Positions 8,548-17,604 are shown, counted from the first letter of the stretch. The stretch: DNA of 42,111 bases from JAWXUK01 sp044432725 (GCA_044432725.1 JAWXUL010000024.1:1-42111); one strand, 5' to 3'. Numbers and translations are program-made. Notes: generated by a model from the letters alone, not told the origin.

Positions 8548-8864
8548 AACAAGAGAATTAGCTTGCGAGAAATCTTTCCTTCTAGAAGGAATAAAAAATG
8601 AGAAAAAAATCCAGAAAATTCATAAATTACTATAGACAAGAACTGGATACCTGTGGTATAATATTTAAAGATATATTTTGCGTTGGTAGTATAGGTGATA
8701 CTTGTAAAAAAGTTATGAAACTCTCTGGAAAAGAAAGTATATTGCCAAAAATGGGAGATTGATTTTCTGTTAAAAGAATATCAACACAAAGGACGAGCAT
8801 GGGGAACCGGGTACTTTTGTGGATTAAGATATTTTCTAAATTTAGGAACAAGGGGAGAATTGCT
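8548..8864. other. Gap before the CheY-like gene
   Basis: A 317-bp gap. It contains a palindrome TTCCTTCTAGAAGGAA near 8575, without a T run, and the promoter at 8633-8662. The leader after the promoter shows no riboswitch consensus that I recognise. It includes a second possible translation start (ATG 8799 with AAAGGA five bases before it). Confidence 0.6.
8633..8662 (+). promoter_or_regulatory. Promoter of the CheY-like gene
   Basis: TAGACA (8633-8638), an 18-bp spacer and an extended -10, TGG then TATAAT (8657-8662). It implies a 5' leader of about 130-195 nt, depending on the start codon. Confidence 0.75.
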
Positions 8865-9227
8865 GTGAGTAAAATTCTAATCGTAGATGATGCGATTTTT
8901 ATGAGAAAAGTGATCAGAGATTTGCTGAAACAAAATGATTATACTGATATTGTGGAAGCCAGTGATGGTTTACAAGCTGTAGAGCAATACAGCGAGCATC
9001 GACCAGATTTAGTGATTATGGATATCACAATGCCCTCATTAGATGGGATTGAAACTGTGAAACAGCTACATAAAATAGATGAAAATGTTACTATTTTAAT
9101 GTGTTCTGCCATGGGGCAAGAAGCAATGGTAAGAGAAGCAATCAAACAAGGGGCAAAAGATTTTGTTGTGAAACCCTTCAAGCCAGATAGAGTCATCACT
9201 GCTGTGAAAAAATTACTGGGTGAATAA
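8865..9227 (+). CDS. Stand-alone CheY-like response regulator
   Basis: A single receiver domain of 120 residues with no output domain. The phosphorylation pocket is complete: D8 and D9, acceptor D53 in VIMDITMP, S81 and K103 in VVKPF. By family knowledge it would be phosphorylated by CheA or another kinase and act on a flagellar switch or a signalling partner. The GTG at 8865 has AGGGGAG seven bases upstream. An in-frame ATG at 8799 with AAAGGA would add 22 basic and hydrophobic residues before the receiver domain; I prefer the GTG because receiver proteins normally start right at the first beta strand. It lies just downstream of a chemoreceptor, but has its own promoter and terminator. Confidence 0.9.
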   Translation: MSKILIVDDAIFMRKVIRDLLKQNDYTDIVEASDGLQAVEQYSEHRPDLVIMDITMPSLDGIETVKQLHKIDENVTILMCSAMGQEAMVREAIKQGAKDFVVKPFKPDRVITAVKKLLGE

Positions 9228-9278
9228 ATCTTTACTATATCTTAGCATATTTTGAAAATGCTTTCTTCATAATCTATC

Positions 9279-9314
9279 AAAAAACCTGTGATTTCTAAAA
9301 ATCACAGGTTTTTT
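9279..9314. terminator. Bidirectional terminator after the CheY-like gene
   Basis: Perfect 16-bp arms (9279-9294 and 9299-9314) with a CTAA loop. The A and T runs are part of the arms, so it works for both converging genes. Confidence 0.92.
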
Positions 9315-9328
9315 ATTTTCTTGTGTTA

Positions 9329-9799
9329 CTATTTTTCAACTTCCATTTGGACTTCGATATAGTAACTCTTTTCGCTTAATTTAAATTTGTTACTGCGATC
9401 CCATTTCCTTTTTTCTTTGTGAAAAAGAATTCTGCAAGTATTGCCGATTTTTAGATCTCTATCGCTACAATACTGACTGCACTCCTGAAGAATCAGGTCT
9501 AAATCCAGATTTTCATAACTATCTTGAAATACGATACTGATGACATCAGTTCTGGGCAATGTACCATAATCTAATTTTTCTTTTATTTTCTCGGTGGTTA
9601 CAGGACAGAAAAGATGGAATTTCTGATCTTCTTTCTGGCTTAAATCTTTTAAAAGACAGATTAAAACGCCTTCATGGTCAGAAGCGGCTTTTTTCAATAA
9701 ATCATTGCCACGGCTGACTAAATCAGTTTTGGAATAGGTCTCTGTGGAGATGACGCATTTCACAGGTGGAAGATGCTTTTCGATACATTCATAATTCAT
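9329..9799 (-). CDS. GyrI-like / effector-binding-type small protein
   Basis: A protein of 156 residues with no signal peptide and no DNA-binding domain. The C-terminal half (VISIVFQDSYENLDL, then an NTCRILFHKE strand and a final YYIEVQMEVEK strand) resembles the GyrI-like effector-binding fold, which in other proteins senses small hydrophobic molecules or binds partners. The match is by pattern only. The start at 9799 is chosen because AGGAGG precedes it; earlier in-frame codons overlap the EAL gene. It begins 14 bp after the c-di-GMP enzyme gene, so the two are almost certainly co-transcribed. A role as ligand sensor or adaptor for that enzyme is speculation. Confidence 0.6.
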   Translation of the reverse strand: MNYECIEKHLPPVKCVISTETYSKTDLVSRGNDLLKKAASDHEGVLICLLKDLSQKEDQKFHLFCPVTTEKIKEKLDYGTLPRTDVISIVFQDSYENLDLDLILQECSQYCSDRDLKIGNTCRILFHKEKRKWDRSNKFKLSEKSYYIEVQMEVEK

Positions 9800-9813
9800 G
9801 CCAAGATTACCTC

Positions 9814-11895
9814 CTAAGTAAAAAGATACTTTTGTGAAAACTCTTCCACTGGGATTGGGCGTGAATAAAAATACCCTTGCCCCAAGTGGCAACCCAAATC
9901 AAGCAAAGATTTTGCCTGCTCTTCATTCTCGATGCCCTCTGCTAAGGTGGAAGCACCTTCTAACTCATTGCACATCGTTAAGACATTTTTAACCAAAATA
10001 TGATTTTTTTGATCTGTTGTTAAGTTATCAATGAGACTTTTATCAATTTTCACTTCGTCAACCACAATTTGGGATAATGTGACGATATTGGAATAAGCAC
10101 AGCCAAAATCATCCAGTGAAATATTAAAACCATTTTTTTTGAAATCTTGCACCAAAGAAGAAGCCACGTTATTCTCAATCAGACCCACTCTTTCAGTGAC
10201 TTCTATCACCAAAAGATGATGTGGTACTTGGTATTCGTCGCAAATATTTATAATTGTATCCACAATACCATATTCTTGTAAGGTTACTCGACTTAAATTC
10301 ACAGAAATGGGAAGTGATTTCCCCACTTTCGACCACTCTTGTAGCAATTTACATACCGTTTCCACAACAAAAATATCCACATGGCGTATCACTGAATTTT
10401 GCTCGTAAAGGGAAATAAATTGGTCAGGAAAGACCATTTTTTGATTTGTTTTGTCAAATCTTCTGATCAAAGCTTCTGCACCATAAAGAGAAGCATCCTT
10501 TAAATTTACTTGTGGTTGTAAATAGATCATAAACTCGTCATTTTCCAAATAAGTAAGCAAATCACTTAATAATTTATTGTTGACCGTGCTAAAATGACGT
10601 TGACTTAAGTGATAGTACTCTTGCTTATTGATATACATCATGGTTTCAGCTTCATGGAGCATCAAAGCATAGTCAAATTTTCCATTTGACCAAGCATGAC
10701 CAAAGGCAAAATTATATTTTCCTTCTTCCTTCATGGAATTATGGAGGGAGTAGACTTTTTCTTCTAACTCCTCTTTTGACACATCAGGGGCAAGCCCCAC
10801 AAATTCATCCCCAGACAGCCGATAAAATTCATAACAAAAATGATTTTGTAGCTGTTTTGCGATTTTTTTAATGTAATTATCCCCTTCATTGATGCCTAAT
10901 CTCTCGTTTACTTGTTTCAATCCGTTGATATTGATTGCCAAAACCCCCAAAGATTTAGGAGGGGAACAAGAGATTTGCTCGATACATTCACTGTAAACAG
11001 AACGGGAAGAAACCCCAGTGAGTGGGTCAATATTCAGCAAAGCCATTGTTGATTCGATAGGTTCTTGGTTTAAATTCTGAATGACAAAGCGAACCATGGC
11101 TCTCAGCAAACGAAAATCTAATTTTGCAGTAGTATAATTACTAAAACCAACCATACCGATCACATTTTCATGCTCATCTTCCAAAAATCCCAAAACACAG
11201 TTTTTCATGTGAAATGCTTTTAAAAGTTGCATTTCTTCAGAATCATCCTCATAGTGGGTTTTACTAGGGTCTATTTGGATAATACCAGCATATTGCTTGC
11301 TTTTCACCCAAGGTAGCCAAACACTTGTATCAATTTTGCTCTCAATTTCTTGTGTCACATGAAATTCAGGGTCTACACACCATTGAGCTGTACAGTGGAT
11401 AGTGGAAATTTGTGGATCGACTCTGTAAACATAAGCACGGTCTGCACCATAAAAGCGAGCCAAAAGTTCCATTAAAGAGACCACTGTTTCTTGTGGTTGA
11501 TGAAAAATGTTAATACAATGGGTCATCGCTTCTTCAAAGGTTAAGCTTTGGTTAATTGTATTGTCTTTTTGTAGGAATTTACACAAATTATAGGAAGTTC
11601 CAGAAAAATCAACCTTTATATTGATGATATCATAGCGCTTTCCAGTAAATTCCACAAAAATATCTGTTTTTTTGATATCATCATAATCCCAACTGTCGTT
11701 AAATAAATAAGTGCATTTTTCTGAATTATTTGTGACGATATTCTCGAAAGATTTCCCCACCAGTTCTTGCTTCACCAAAAGTAAGTCTTCAAAAGCTTTG
11801 TTCACGGAAATCACAATATTGCTTTTCAGTTCTGCCACAAAGCATGGTAGCTCAGTTTCTTTGAAAACAGAATCAAAATACTGTCCAGCTGTCAT
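9814..11895 (-). CDS. PAS-GAF-GGDEF-EAL cyclic di-GMP signalling protein
   Basis: A 693-residue cytosolic protein. The order is: PAS-like (about 5-110), GAF-like (about 125-285), GGDEF (about 290-430) and EAL (about 445-690). The GGDEF signature is SGDEF (361-365), a one-residue variant that may be active, weak or GTP-binding only. The EAL domain keeps the residues expected of an active phosphodiesterase: EAL (474-476), N in SVNLSR, E in IEVTER, LDDFG, K in VKIDKS and AEGIENEEQ. It therefore most likely degrades c-di-GMP, with the GGDEF domain possibly regulatory. The start has TAGGAGG upstream and a promoter at 11972-12000. The GyrI-like gene follows in the same transcript. Confidence 0.93.
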   Translation of the reverse strand: MTAGQYFDSVFKETELPCFVAELKSNIVISVNKAFEDLLLVKQELVGKSFENIVTNNSEKCTYLFNDSWDYDDIKKTDIFVEFTGKRYDIINIKVDFSGTSYNLCKFLQKDNTINQSLTFEEAMTHCINIFHQPQETVVSLMELLARFYGADRAYVYRVDPQISTIHCTAQWCVDPEFHVTQEIESKIDTSVWLPWVKSKQYAGIIQIDPSKTHYEDDSEEMQLLKAFHMKNCVLGFLEDEHENVIGMVGFSNYTTAKLDFRLLRAMVRFVIQNLNQEPIESTMALLNIDPLTGVSSRSVYSECIEQISCSPPKSLGVLAININGLKQVNERLGINEGDNYIKKIAKQLQNHFCYEFYRLSGDEFVGLAPDVSKEELEEKVYSLHNSMKEEGKYNFAFGHAWSNGKFDYALMLHEAETMMYINKQEYYHLSQRHFSTVNNKLLSDLLTYLENDEFMIYLQPQVNLKDASLYGAEALIRRFDKTNQKMVFPDQFISLYEQNSVIRHVDIFVVETVCKLLQEWSKVGKSLPISVNLSRVTLQEYGIVDTIINICDEYQVPHHLLVIEVTERVGLIENNVASSLVQDFKKNGFNISLDDFGCAYSNIVTLSQIVVDEVKIDKSLIDNLTTDQKNHILVKNVLTMCNELEGASTLAEGIENEEQAKSLLDLGCHLGQGYFYSRPIPVEEFSQKYLFT

Positions 11896-11971
11896 ACTAT
11901 ACCTCCTATTTTTAGGGGATCTCTTAAAATGATTAAAAAAGAGTGCGACACATGTCGAAAAGATTAAGTAT

Positions 11972-12000
11972 ATTTTACCATTTTTAAACAGAATTGTCCA
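11972..12000 (-). promoter_or_regulatory. Promoter of the GGDEF-EAL gene
   Basis: On the minus strand: TGGACA (12000-11995), a 17-bp spacer and an extended -10, TGG then TAAAAT (11977-11972). Confidence 0.65.
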
Positions 12001-12090
12001 GTGCTTTTTGACGATTTAGAAAATATTTTCTCATAGGCATTTCCAAATAAAAAGAGCTATCTTTTTTATTAGCACAAGGATGAGAGAGCA

Positions 12091-12124
12091 TAAAAAAGCC
12101 TGAATCCAACAAGGATTCAGGCTT
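12091..12124 (-). terminator. Terminator of the exported-protein gene
   Basis: Arms 12096-12107 and 12113-12124 (12 bp, perfect) with loop AACAA. On the minus strand a T6 run follows. The inner CTGAATCC/GGATTCAG arms resemble the hairpins at 1324, 4485 and 22068. Confidence 0.88.
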
Positions 12125-12178
12125 CTGTTTTTATTTTGACTTTTGTCTCTGGAAAGAGTAAACCTACCAAGTCTGTGA

Positions 12179-12709
12179 TTACTTTTTCACGTATCCACCA
12201 GAAATCATTAGCATCACTGTGTTTGCTGTGGCAGTTAAGGTTCTATCGCTTATGGTGGCAAGATAAAGATGATTGGTAGCGAGGGAAGTCCCTGTGGCAA
12301 TGCTTGTCCCTTGGGTGAGATTGACCAAAGCAGGGGTACTTGCTGCAGTTACTGTGGCAGTGCCGATACGTAACACCACTTGGGTTCCCACATCAAGGAT
12401 AATTTCTTCTCCTTCGCTGAGTGAGACCAAAAGAAATTGATTGCTCTGTGAACTGCTTTCAAGTTCTGTCCGAAGGCTTGCGATGGCTTTGTCAATGTTA
12501 GCCTCTGCTTCAGCAGCAGCTAATTCAGCCTGTGCTTTACTTTCTTTCGACAGAGAAGGTAAAATTGTTTGTTGCAAATAACTTAAAGTGACAAGGGGGT
12601 CAGAACTGCTTCCACCAGTCGCCAGAGCAAAGCTACCTAATCCCAGAGCAAGGGTAGATCCTAGGACGACACCCACTATCTTATGCTGAAAAAAACTTTT
12701 TTTGCTCAT
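12179..12709 (-). CDS. Exported protein with coiled-coil and beta-rich C-terminal domain
   Basis: A 176-residue protein with a clear Sec signal peptide (KIVGVVLGSTLALGLGSFALA, about residues 10-30) without a lipobox. There follow DPLVTLSYLQQ, an Ala/Glu-rich helix (about 55-85) and a beta-rich domain with GEEIILDVGTQVVLRIGTA and NHLYLA. Similar layouts occur in uncharacterised Clostridia and Paenibacillus exported proteins in which a short Sxxx(Y/F)V segment precedes a helix and a GTE-IILR domain; the function of that family is not known to me. The start has GAGGTGA upstream. It lies 83 bp after mazF on the same strand, with no obvious promoter in between. Confidence 0.75.
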   Translation of the reverse strand: MSKKSFFQHKIVGVVLGSTLALGLGSFALATGGSSSDPLVTLSYLQQTILPSLSKESKAQAELAAAEAEANIDKAIASLRTELESSSQSNQFLLVSLSEGEEIILDVGTQVVLRIGTATVTAASTPALVNLTQGTSIATGTSLATNHLYLATISDRTLTATANTVMLMISGGYVKK

Positions 12710-12792
12710 CGAATCACCTCAATTTTTGTTCTACTCTGTTTAAAACATCTTTAAAGAAAGGAATGAGTAGAAATGTTTTGTTCCAAGAAATA

Positions 12793-13164
12793 CTACACCA
12801 TGGTAGCATTGCCGTCTAAACCAAAGCTGACAGCTATGGCGCCATCCACTTGTTGCATTTGACTCTCTGTCAATCTCCCCATATGCTCTTTCAAACGTCG
12901 TTTGTCCAAAGTGCGTACTTGCTCTAATAAAATGATGGAATCTTTGGGAAGACTACAACTTTCTGCAGATAATGGGATATGGGTGGGAAGCCGTGATTTT
13001 CCCAGTTGGGATGTAATCGCTGCGGCTATTACGGTGGGGCTGTGGCGATTGCCCGTGTCATTTTGTACAATCAGTACAGGACGCACCCCTCCTTGCTCGC
13101 TACCCACCACAGGGCTTAAATCTGCATAGTAAATGTCCCCTCGTTTGATTGCTTCTGTGCACAT
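12793..13164 (-). CDS. mazF: MazF/NdoA-type endoribonuclease toxin, without a MazE partner
   Basis: The 123 residues are close to the usual MazF length (about 116). The PemK/MazF signature is complete: KRGDIYYADLSPVVGSEQGG, RPVLIVQND and TVIAAAITSQ. R28 and T51 occupy the positions of the catalytic Arg25 and Thr48 of Bacillus NdoA. By family knowledge it cleaves mRNA at short motifs. In Bacillus and many Clostridia the antitoxin gene lies directly upstream, between alr and mazF. Here the 166 bp upstream hold no antitoxin-sized frame, and the next gene is a chemoreceptor. The start has AGGAG ten bases before ATG. The antitoxin may be encoded elsewhere or absent. Confidence 0.93.
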   Translation of the reverse strand: MCTEAIKRGDIYYADLSPVVGSEQGGVRPVLIVQNDTGNRHSPTVIAAAITSQLGKSRLPTHIPLSAESCSLPKDSIILLEQVRTLDKRRLKEHMGRLTESQMQQVDGAIAVSFGLDGNATMV

Positions 13165-13330
13165 ATTGCCTTCACTCCTTTTCGTAAGATGATTGTTTTT
13201 TTACTACTATCATCTTCCCACAGGAGGAGAAGTTTTATTCCCCAAAGAGGATTTTTTTTGTCCTATCTTTTCGACTATTTTCTTGAATCAGCCAGAAAAA
13301 GATGCGACATTTCTTTTTATAGAAGGAGTA

Positions 13331-15400
13331 TTAGTTATTTGGTCTTGTTTTGAATTGTTCAATGGTTTCTTTCATCACAGTTGCTTGGCTGGATAGTTCT
13401 TCTGAAGTAGCAGCAGATTCTTCACTGATGGCAGAATTTTGTTGCATGACAGAGTTAATATCAGCGACACCTTGTTGAATTTCTTCAATTGCATTGGCTT
13501 GTTGTTGAGAAGCTTCGGTAATTTCTGTCAAAGCACCCATAAAACTGCCCACAAATTCAATGACATCTTCCAAACCTTTGGCTGTTTCGTCCACAATATT
13601 GGTCCCTGTTTTCACAGCAGAAACGGTTTCTTCGATCAAACGAGTGGTTTCTTGCACAGCGGCACTGGTACGACTGGAAAGATTACGCACTTCTTCTGCC
13701 ACCACGGCAAAGCCACGACCAGCAGTGCCAGCCCGAGTAGCTTCCACAGCTGCGTTCAGGGCAAGGATATTAGTTTGGAAAGCCACATCCTCGATGGTTT
13801 TGACGATTTTTTGGATACCTTCACTGGTACGGTTGATTTCGTTCATAGAATCAACCATTTCGTTCATTTTACTATTATTTTTCTTCAATTCTTCAGCAGC
13901 TTGTCTGGAACAGGTGTTGACGTGCTTCACATTTTTCACATTTTCAGAGATTGTTTTAGAGACGTCAGCGATATTTTCATTTAGAGCACTCACGCTGATA
14001 GATTGTTTGCTAGACCCCTCAGCAAGACTTTGTGACCCTGTGGCAACATAGTCAGAACCAACACTCACTTCACCCACAGTTGCTTTCATGTTGTTTAAAG
14101 CGTTAGAAATCAAGGTGGTAAAGTTCCCAATGGAAACTTGAATCGCAGCAAAGTCCCCTAAGAATTCCATTTCACTTTGAATAATGAAATCCCCACGGCT
14201 ACACTGGTCAAGTTGGCGATCTATTTCAATGATATAGTGGTGTAAATTGTTGGTTGTAAAACGTAAATCATCCGCTAAAGCACCGATTTCGTTTTTAGAT
14301 TCATAATCAAATTTGTATTGTGTATTACCCATGGATAGTTCGCCCATAGCGACTCTCAGGTATTCAATGGGTTTGATGGCTTGTTGCACAGTCCAAGCGG
14401 CCACAATTAAAGTCGCAGTGATAGAGAAAATTAACATTGTCAGTAAAATCGTTTGGACATGGTCAAAGGCAGAATCAAATTCAGAAACTTGCACATTGGT
14501 CACCACCACCCAGTTGGTGCCAGCAACAGAAGCAACTTTACCATAGGCTGGATTACCACCAGCAATTAAGTCGATGACTTTCCCTGTGGGATTTGCCATT
14601 TCGCTTTCCAGCTCTGGGCCTGAATCCCCTAGATTTTTATAGCTTGTCCCAATGAAATCATAGTCCATACAAGCCACCAAATTACCATAGTTATCAGCAA
14701 TCAGGGTTTTTCCTGTTTCACCAAAACCACTGGTTCCCACAAGATTGACCACAAAATCCATGGATAAGTCCACAAAAACACCACCCACCACAGTGCCGTT
14801 CGTGGAAATGATAGGGCTTGCCATTGTGACAATCAGTTCCCCTGTGGCATCGTCAATATAGGGGTCTGTAATCATGCTTTGTTTTGTTTGTGTCACAGAG
14901 TAATAAGAACGATTGGCAAAGGACCAGTTGCTTCCAGAAATGGAGCCATCATGTAATAGATAGGCATCTTGGGTGATAGAACAAACGCCAACATTTAAAA
15001 TAGCATCGAATTGTTTTTCCACGCCACTTGTAAATTGTAACACAGCGTTGACGTTCTCTTGTGATTGCATAGGAACTGCACTGCTGGTATTTTCTAGCAT
15101 TTCAATAATGTCTGCGTTCAGCGCCACAACATCGGCAATCCCCACATAACCTTCTAAACTAGTGGCTACAGTGGAGGAAATATTGTTTAATATTTCACCA
15201 AAATAGGATACTTCTTTTTCTGCAATCGCCGATTCTGTCGCTGAGCCTACCACAAAAATGAGTAAAAAGTTCACAAAAATGGTCACCAATGCTAATCGAC
15301 GTAGCATAGTGATGGACATTTTAGTCACTTTCTTTTCTTTTTTGACAGTTTGTGCAGAGCCTACTGGGGCTGCTGTTTCGTGGCTTGTTTGTTCTGACAC
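13331..15400 (-). CDS. Methyl-accepting chemotaxis protein (dCache sensor), second copy
   Basis: A 689-residue chemoreceptor. The order is: cytoplasmic N-terminal tail (about 1-30), TM1 (about 32-54), extracellular double-Cache sensor (about 55-315, with ITDPYIDDATGELIVTMASP), TM2 (about 318-340), HAMP (about 340-392) and signalling domain, with the tip around 545-580 (AFQTNILALNAAVEATRAGT, then AEEVRNLS). The tip has ATRAG where the paralogue has AARAG. No CheR-docking pentapeptide. GTG at 15400 is chosen because AGAAGG ends eight bases upstream; a GTG at 15409 overlaps that site. The gene has its own promoter and sits between alr and mazF. Confidence 0.93.
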   Translation of the reverse strand: MSEQTSHETAAPVGSAQTVKKEKKVTKMSITMLRRLALVTIFVNFLLIFVVGSATESAIAEKEVSYFGEILNNISSTVATSLEGYVGIADVVALNADIIEMLENTSSAVPMQSQENVNAVLQFTSGVEKQFDAILNVGVCSITQDAYLLHDGSISGSNWSFANRSYYSVTQTKQSMITDPYIDDATGELIVTMASPIISTNGTVVGGVFVDLSMDFVVNLVGTSGFGETGKTLIADNYGNLVACMDYDFIGTSYKNLGDSGPELESEMANPTGKVIDLIAGGNPAYGKVASVAGTNWVVVTNVQVSEFDSAFDHVQTILLTMLIFSITATLIVAAWTVQQAIKPIEYLRVAMGELSMGNTQYKFDYESKNEIGALADDLRFTTNNLHHYIIEIDRQLDQCSRGDFIIQSEMEFLGDFAAIQVSIGNFTTLISNALNNMKATVGEVSVGSDYVATGSQSLAEGSSKQSISVSALNENIADVSKTISENVKNVKHVNTCSRQAAEELKKNNSKMNEMVDSMNEINRTSEGIQKIVKTIEDVAFQTNILALNAAVEATRAGTAGRGFAVVAEEVRNLSSRTSAAVQETTRLIEETVSAVKTGTNIVDETAKGLEDVIEFVGSFMGALTEITEASQQQANAIEEIQQGVADINSVMQQNSAISEESAATSEELSSQATVMKETIEQFKTRPNN

Positions 15401-15540
15401 AAAAAACACCTTCTTTTCTTGTAGATTTTTCTAAAATTAAGAGAAATTAAGTAAAATCTTTCGATTAAGTATGGCTATTGATCAAAAGATTCATTAGAAC
15501 TCTTTGTGCAAAAATGAAATTTACACATTTACACTCTGGT

Positions 15541-15569
15541 ATTATAACACAATAAAAAGCAAATGTCTA
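15541..15569 (-). promoter_or_regulatory. Promoter of the second chemoreceptor gene
   Basis: On the minus strand: TAGACA (15569-15564), a 17-bp spacer and TATAAT (15546-15541). The leader is about 140 nt. Confidence 0.78.
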
Positions 15570-15653
15570 TAGTTTTACAAAAAAACATGAATTTTTTCAA
15601 AATAACAGAGAGTGGCTTGCCAATGATTAGAGATTATGATGTGGCATCTTTTT

Positions 15654-16754
15654 TCAGATACTGCCATTATTGTGAATTGGATAGCGTGGGACACGCTTGC
15701 TGATGTGACACAAGAGTTCGTATGTGATGGTATTTCCCCTTTGTGCGATGTCAAGTAATAGATTTTCTGTGCCCCATAATGTTGCCACAGTACCTGTTTT
15801 CACCACCCCATGGAGGGATGTCACGTCCACCATCATCATATCCATGCAAACTCTTCCCAAAATAGGACAAAGCTTATCCTCAATCAAAACCATGCCTCCA
15901 TTGCTTTGAAAGCGTGGATAGCCATCTCCATACCCTACAGGGAGGACTGCCACAAGAGAATCTTTTGCCAAAATATCCGTCCCACCATACCCAATCTTGT
16001 CCCCTTTTTTCATAGCACGGACAATGGAAACCTTAGCGTAAAAGGAAAGAACAGGGCGCAAATTTTCATTGATCACACCTTTGGGGTCATAGCCATATAG
16101 GGCAATCCCAGGACGAATCATATCTCCGTGACATTCTTGGTGATACAGGGTAGCACCACTGTTACAAGCATGGTAAAGGACTTTCCCCTTACTATTAAGG
16201 AGCGTATTACAAATGGTTTGAAAGCTTTTCCACTGTTGTGTTGTGCCTTCATCATCAGATTCCGAGGAGGGAAAATGGGTATAAATCCCAACTATGTTTA
16301 AATGTTTCATGGCAAAGAGGGGAAGCACCTCCTTCGAGGAAAAGAACCCAAGTCTGCCCATGCCTGTATCAATTTTCACGTGACAGGATAGGGTTTGGTT
16401 TTCTTTTTTTAGAAAGCTTTCCAAAGCTTCACCCATGGTGGCGGAATGGACAGTGGGAAAAAGATGATATTCCAACAGCAGAGGAAATTCTTCCTCTGGA
16501 CTGTCGCCCAAGATGAGAATGGGGAGGGATATCCCGTATTCTCTCAGAGTAACCCCTTCTTCTGCAGTGGCAACAGCCAACATCTCTGCCCCCAAAGAGG
16601 CTAAGGCAGAGGCGATGATCTCTGCCCCATTGCCATAGGCATTTGCTTTGCACAGCCCAAGAAACTGACTGTCAGGGGCAAGACTACGTAAATAACGGTA
16701 GTTATGCTCTAGTGCCTCCAAATCCACCTCTGCCCAAGTTCTTGTTTTTTTCAT
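15654..16754 (-). CDS. alr: Alanine racemase
   Basis: This PLP enzyme converts L-alanine to D-alanine for peptidoglycan. The 366 residues match the family. The PLP lysine is K36 in CKANAYGNG; the usual motif ends GHG, so this His is Asn here. HVKIDTGMGRLGF (125-137), HACNSGA and MIRPGIALYG are present, as is the second catalytic Tyr in KIGYGGTD (about residue 256), followed by GYGDGYPR and GRVCMDMMMVD. The start has TTAGGAGG upstream. A lipoprotein gene lies upstream and mazF further downstream, echoing the Bacillus lipoprotein-alr-mazEF order, with a chemoreceptor in the place of mazE. Confidence 0.97.
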   Translation of the reverse strand: MKKTRTWAEVDLEALEHNYRYLRSLAPDSQFLGLCKANAYGNGAEIIASALASLGAEMLAVATAEEGVTLREYGISLPILILGDSPEEEFPLLLEYHLFPTVHSATMGEALESFLKKENQTLSCHVKIDTGMGRLGFFSSKEVLPLFAMKHLNIVGIYTHFPSSESDDEGTTQQWKSFQTICNTLLNSKGKVLYHACNSGATLYHQECHGDMIRPGIALYGYDPKGVINENLRPVLSFYAKVSIVRAMKKGDKIGYGGTDILAKDSLVAVLPVGYGDGYPRFQSNGGMVLIEDKLCPILGRVCMDMMMVDVTSLHGVVKTGTVATLWGTENLLLDIAQRGNTITYELLCHISKRVPRYPIHNNGSI

Positions 16755-16900
16755 TTCTACCCCTCCTAAGTGAACACAATAAGTAATATAACAACAATAG
16801 ATTACAATTAGTTTCTAAAATATACATATTTTTACATTAAAACGAACAAAATTTAATCCAAGTTTCAAAATATTGCCCTAAATTTTTCTCGGGTTCTGCA

Positions 16901-17500
16901 TTATGCCATGACAAAATTTTCGATTTTACAAGATATGACACGTTTACCATCTTGGAAAATTTCCCCACCTAACAGTGCATAGCTGTCAGGATTCAGCCAA
17001 AGAACCACTTCTCTCCCTTGTCCTGTGGGGCTGTCTGGGTTACGACTGTACAGCTCTAGCACCCCATTGTCTTTCAGGGTGACACCTTCTAAATAACCAG
17101 AGGACAGAGTCTCTAGAAGGAGAGGAATGGCTGTCATGGGGCTGAGACCATCGTCGTCCAAATCTCCTGTTTCCAAGATCATCCCATCCCACATAAGCTT
17201 ACTGTCTCCTCCCAGTCCTTCTTGGGTTGCCACTATGCCAGCAATCTCTTCTGGTGCTGTCAGGCTCAGCTGACAGTGATAGATGCCGTTGTTTTGAGAC
17301 AGGGTCAGGACAAGGGAAAAATCATAGACCCTCTCTCCATAATCTGCGTTAATATGGCAGATGCCAGTGCCTTGCTCCAGTGATAAATAGGCTGAACGAG
17401 CCAGTAAAGCTTCTTGGTGATAGACCTCTTCCCTGCTTGTTCCACAACTAACCGTAAAAATCAGCAACATAATAACAGGTAGTAATCTAAAGTTCTCCAT
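16901..17500 (-). CDS. Lipoprotein upstream of alr
   Basis: A 199-residue protein whose first about 19 residues form a signal peptide ending in the lipobox TVSC, so it is likely anchored to the outer face of the membrane. The rest is beta-rich (RVYDFSLVLTLS, GIYHCQLSLTAP and GREVVLWLNPDSYALLGGEIF) and resembles the LolA-like lipoproteins encoded beside alr in Bacillus (YdcC), though it is shorter; the match is by pattern and context. ATG at 17500 has AGAGGG upstream; an ATG six codons earlier lacks a site. Precise function unknown. Confidence 0.75.
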   Translation of the reverse strand: MENFRLLPVIMLLIFTVSCGTSREEVYHQEALLARSAYLSLEQGTGICHINADYGERVYDFSLVLTLSQNNGIYHCQLSLTAPEEIAGIVATQEGLGGDSKLMWDGMILETGDLDDDGLSPMTAIPLLLETLSSGYLEGVTLKDNGVLELYSRNPDSPTGQGREVVLWLNPDSYALLGGEIFQDGKRVISCKIENFVMA

Positions 17501-17604
17501 AATATCCCTCTTTTCCAAAATTTTCTTTCCTAAAAAGCTTAGGCAGAGAAAGTTTTCCCTAGGGAGATATTATGTGGAAAAAAGAATCCTATGACAATAA
17601 AATT

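Noticed and set aside
8574..8591. Palindrome TTCCTTCTAGAAGGAA as terminator of the first chemoreceptor gene
   Set aside because: It is followed by an A run, not a T run, on the coding strand.
11914..12124. Second complete MITE-like element
   Set aside because: Only one degenerate end (GGGGATCTCTTAAAA) and a shared 9-mer are visible; no matching right end or target duplication was found.
13439..14051. Plus-strand frames opposite the second chemoreceptor
   Set aside because: They are antisense to the highly conserved signalling domain and have no family character or ribosome binding site.
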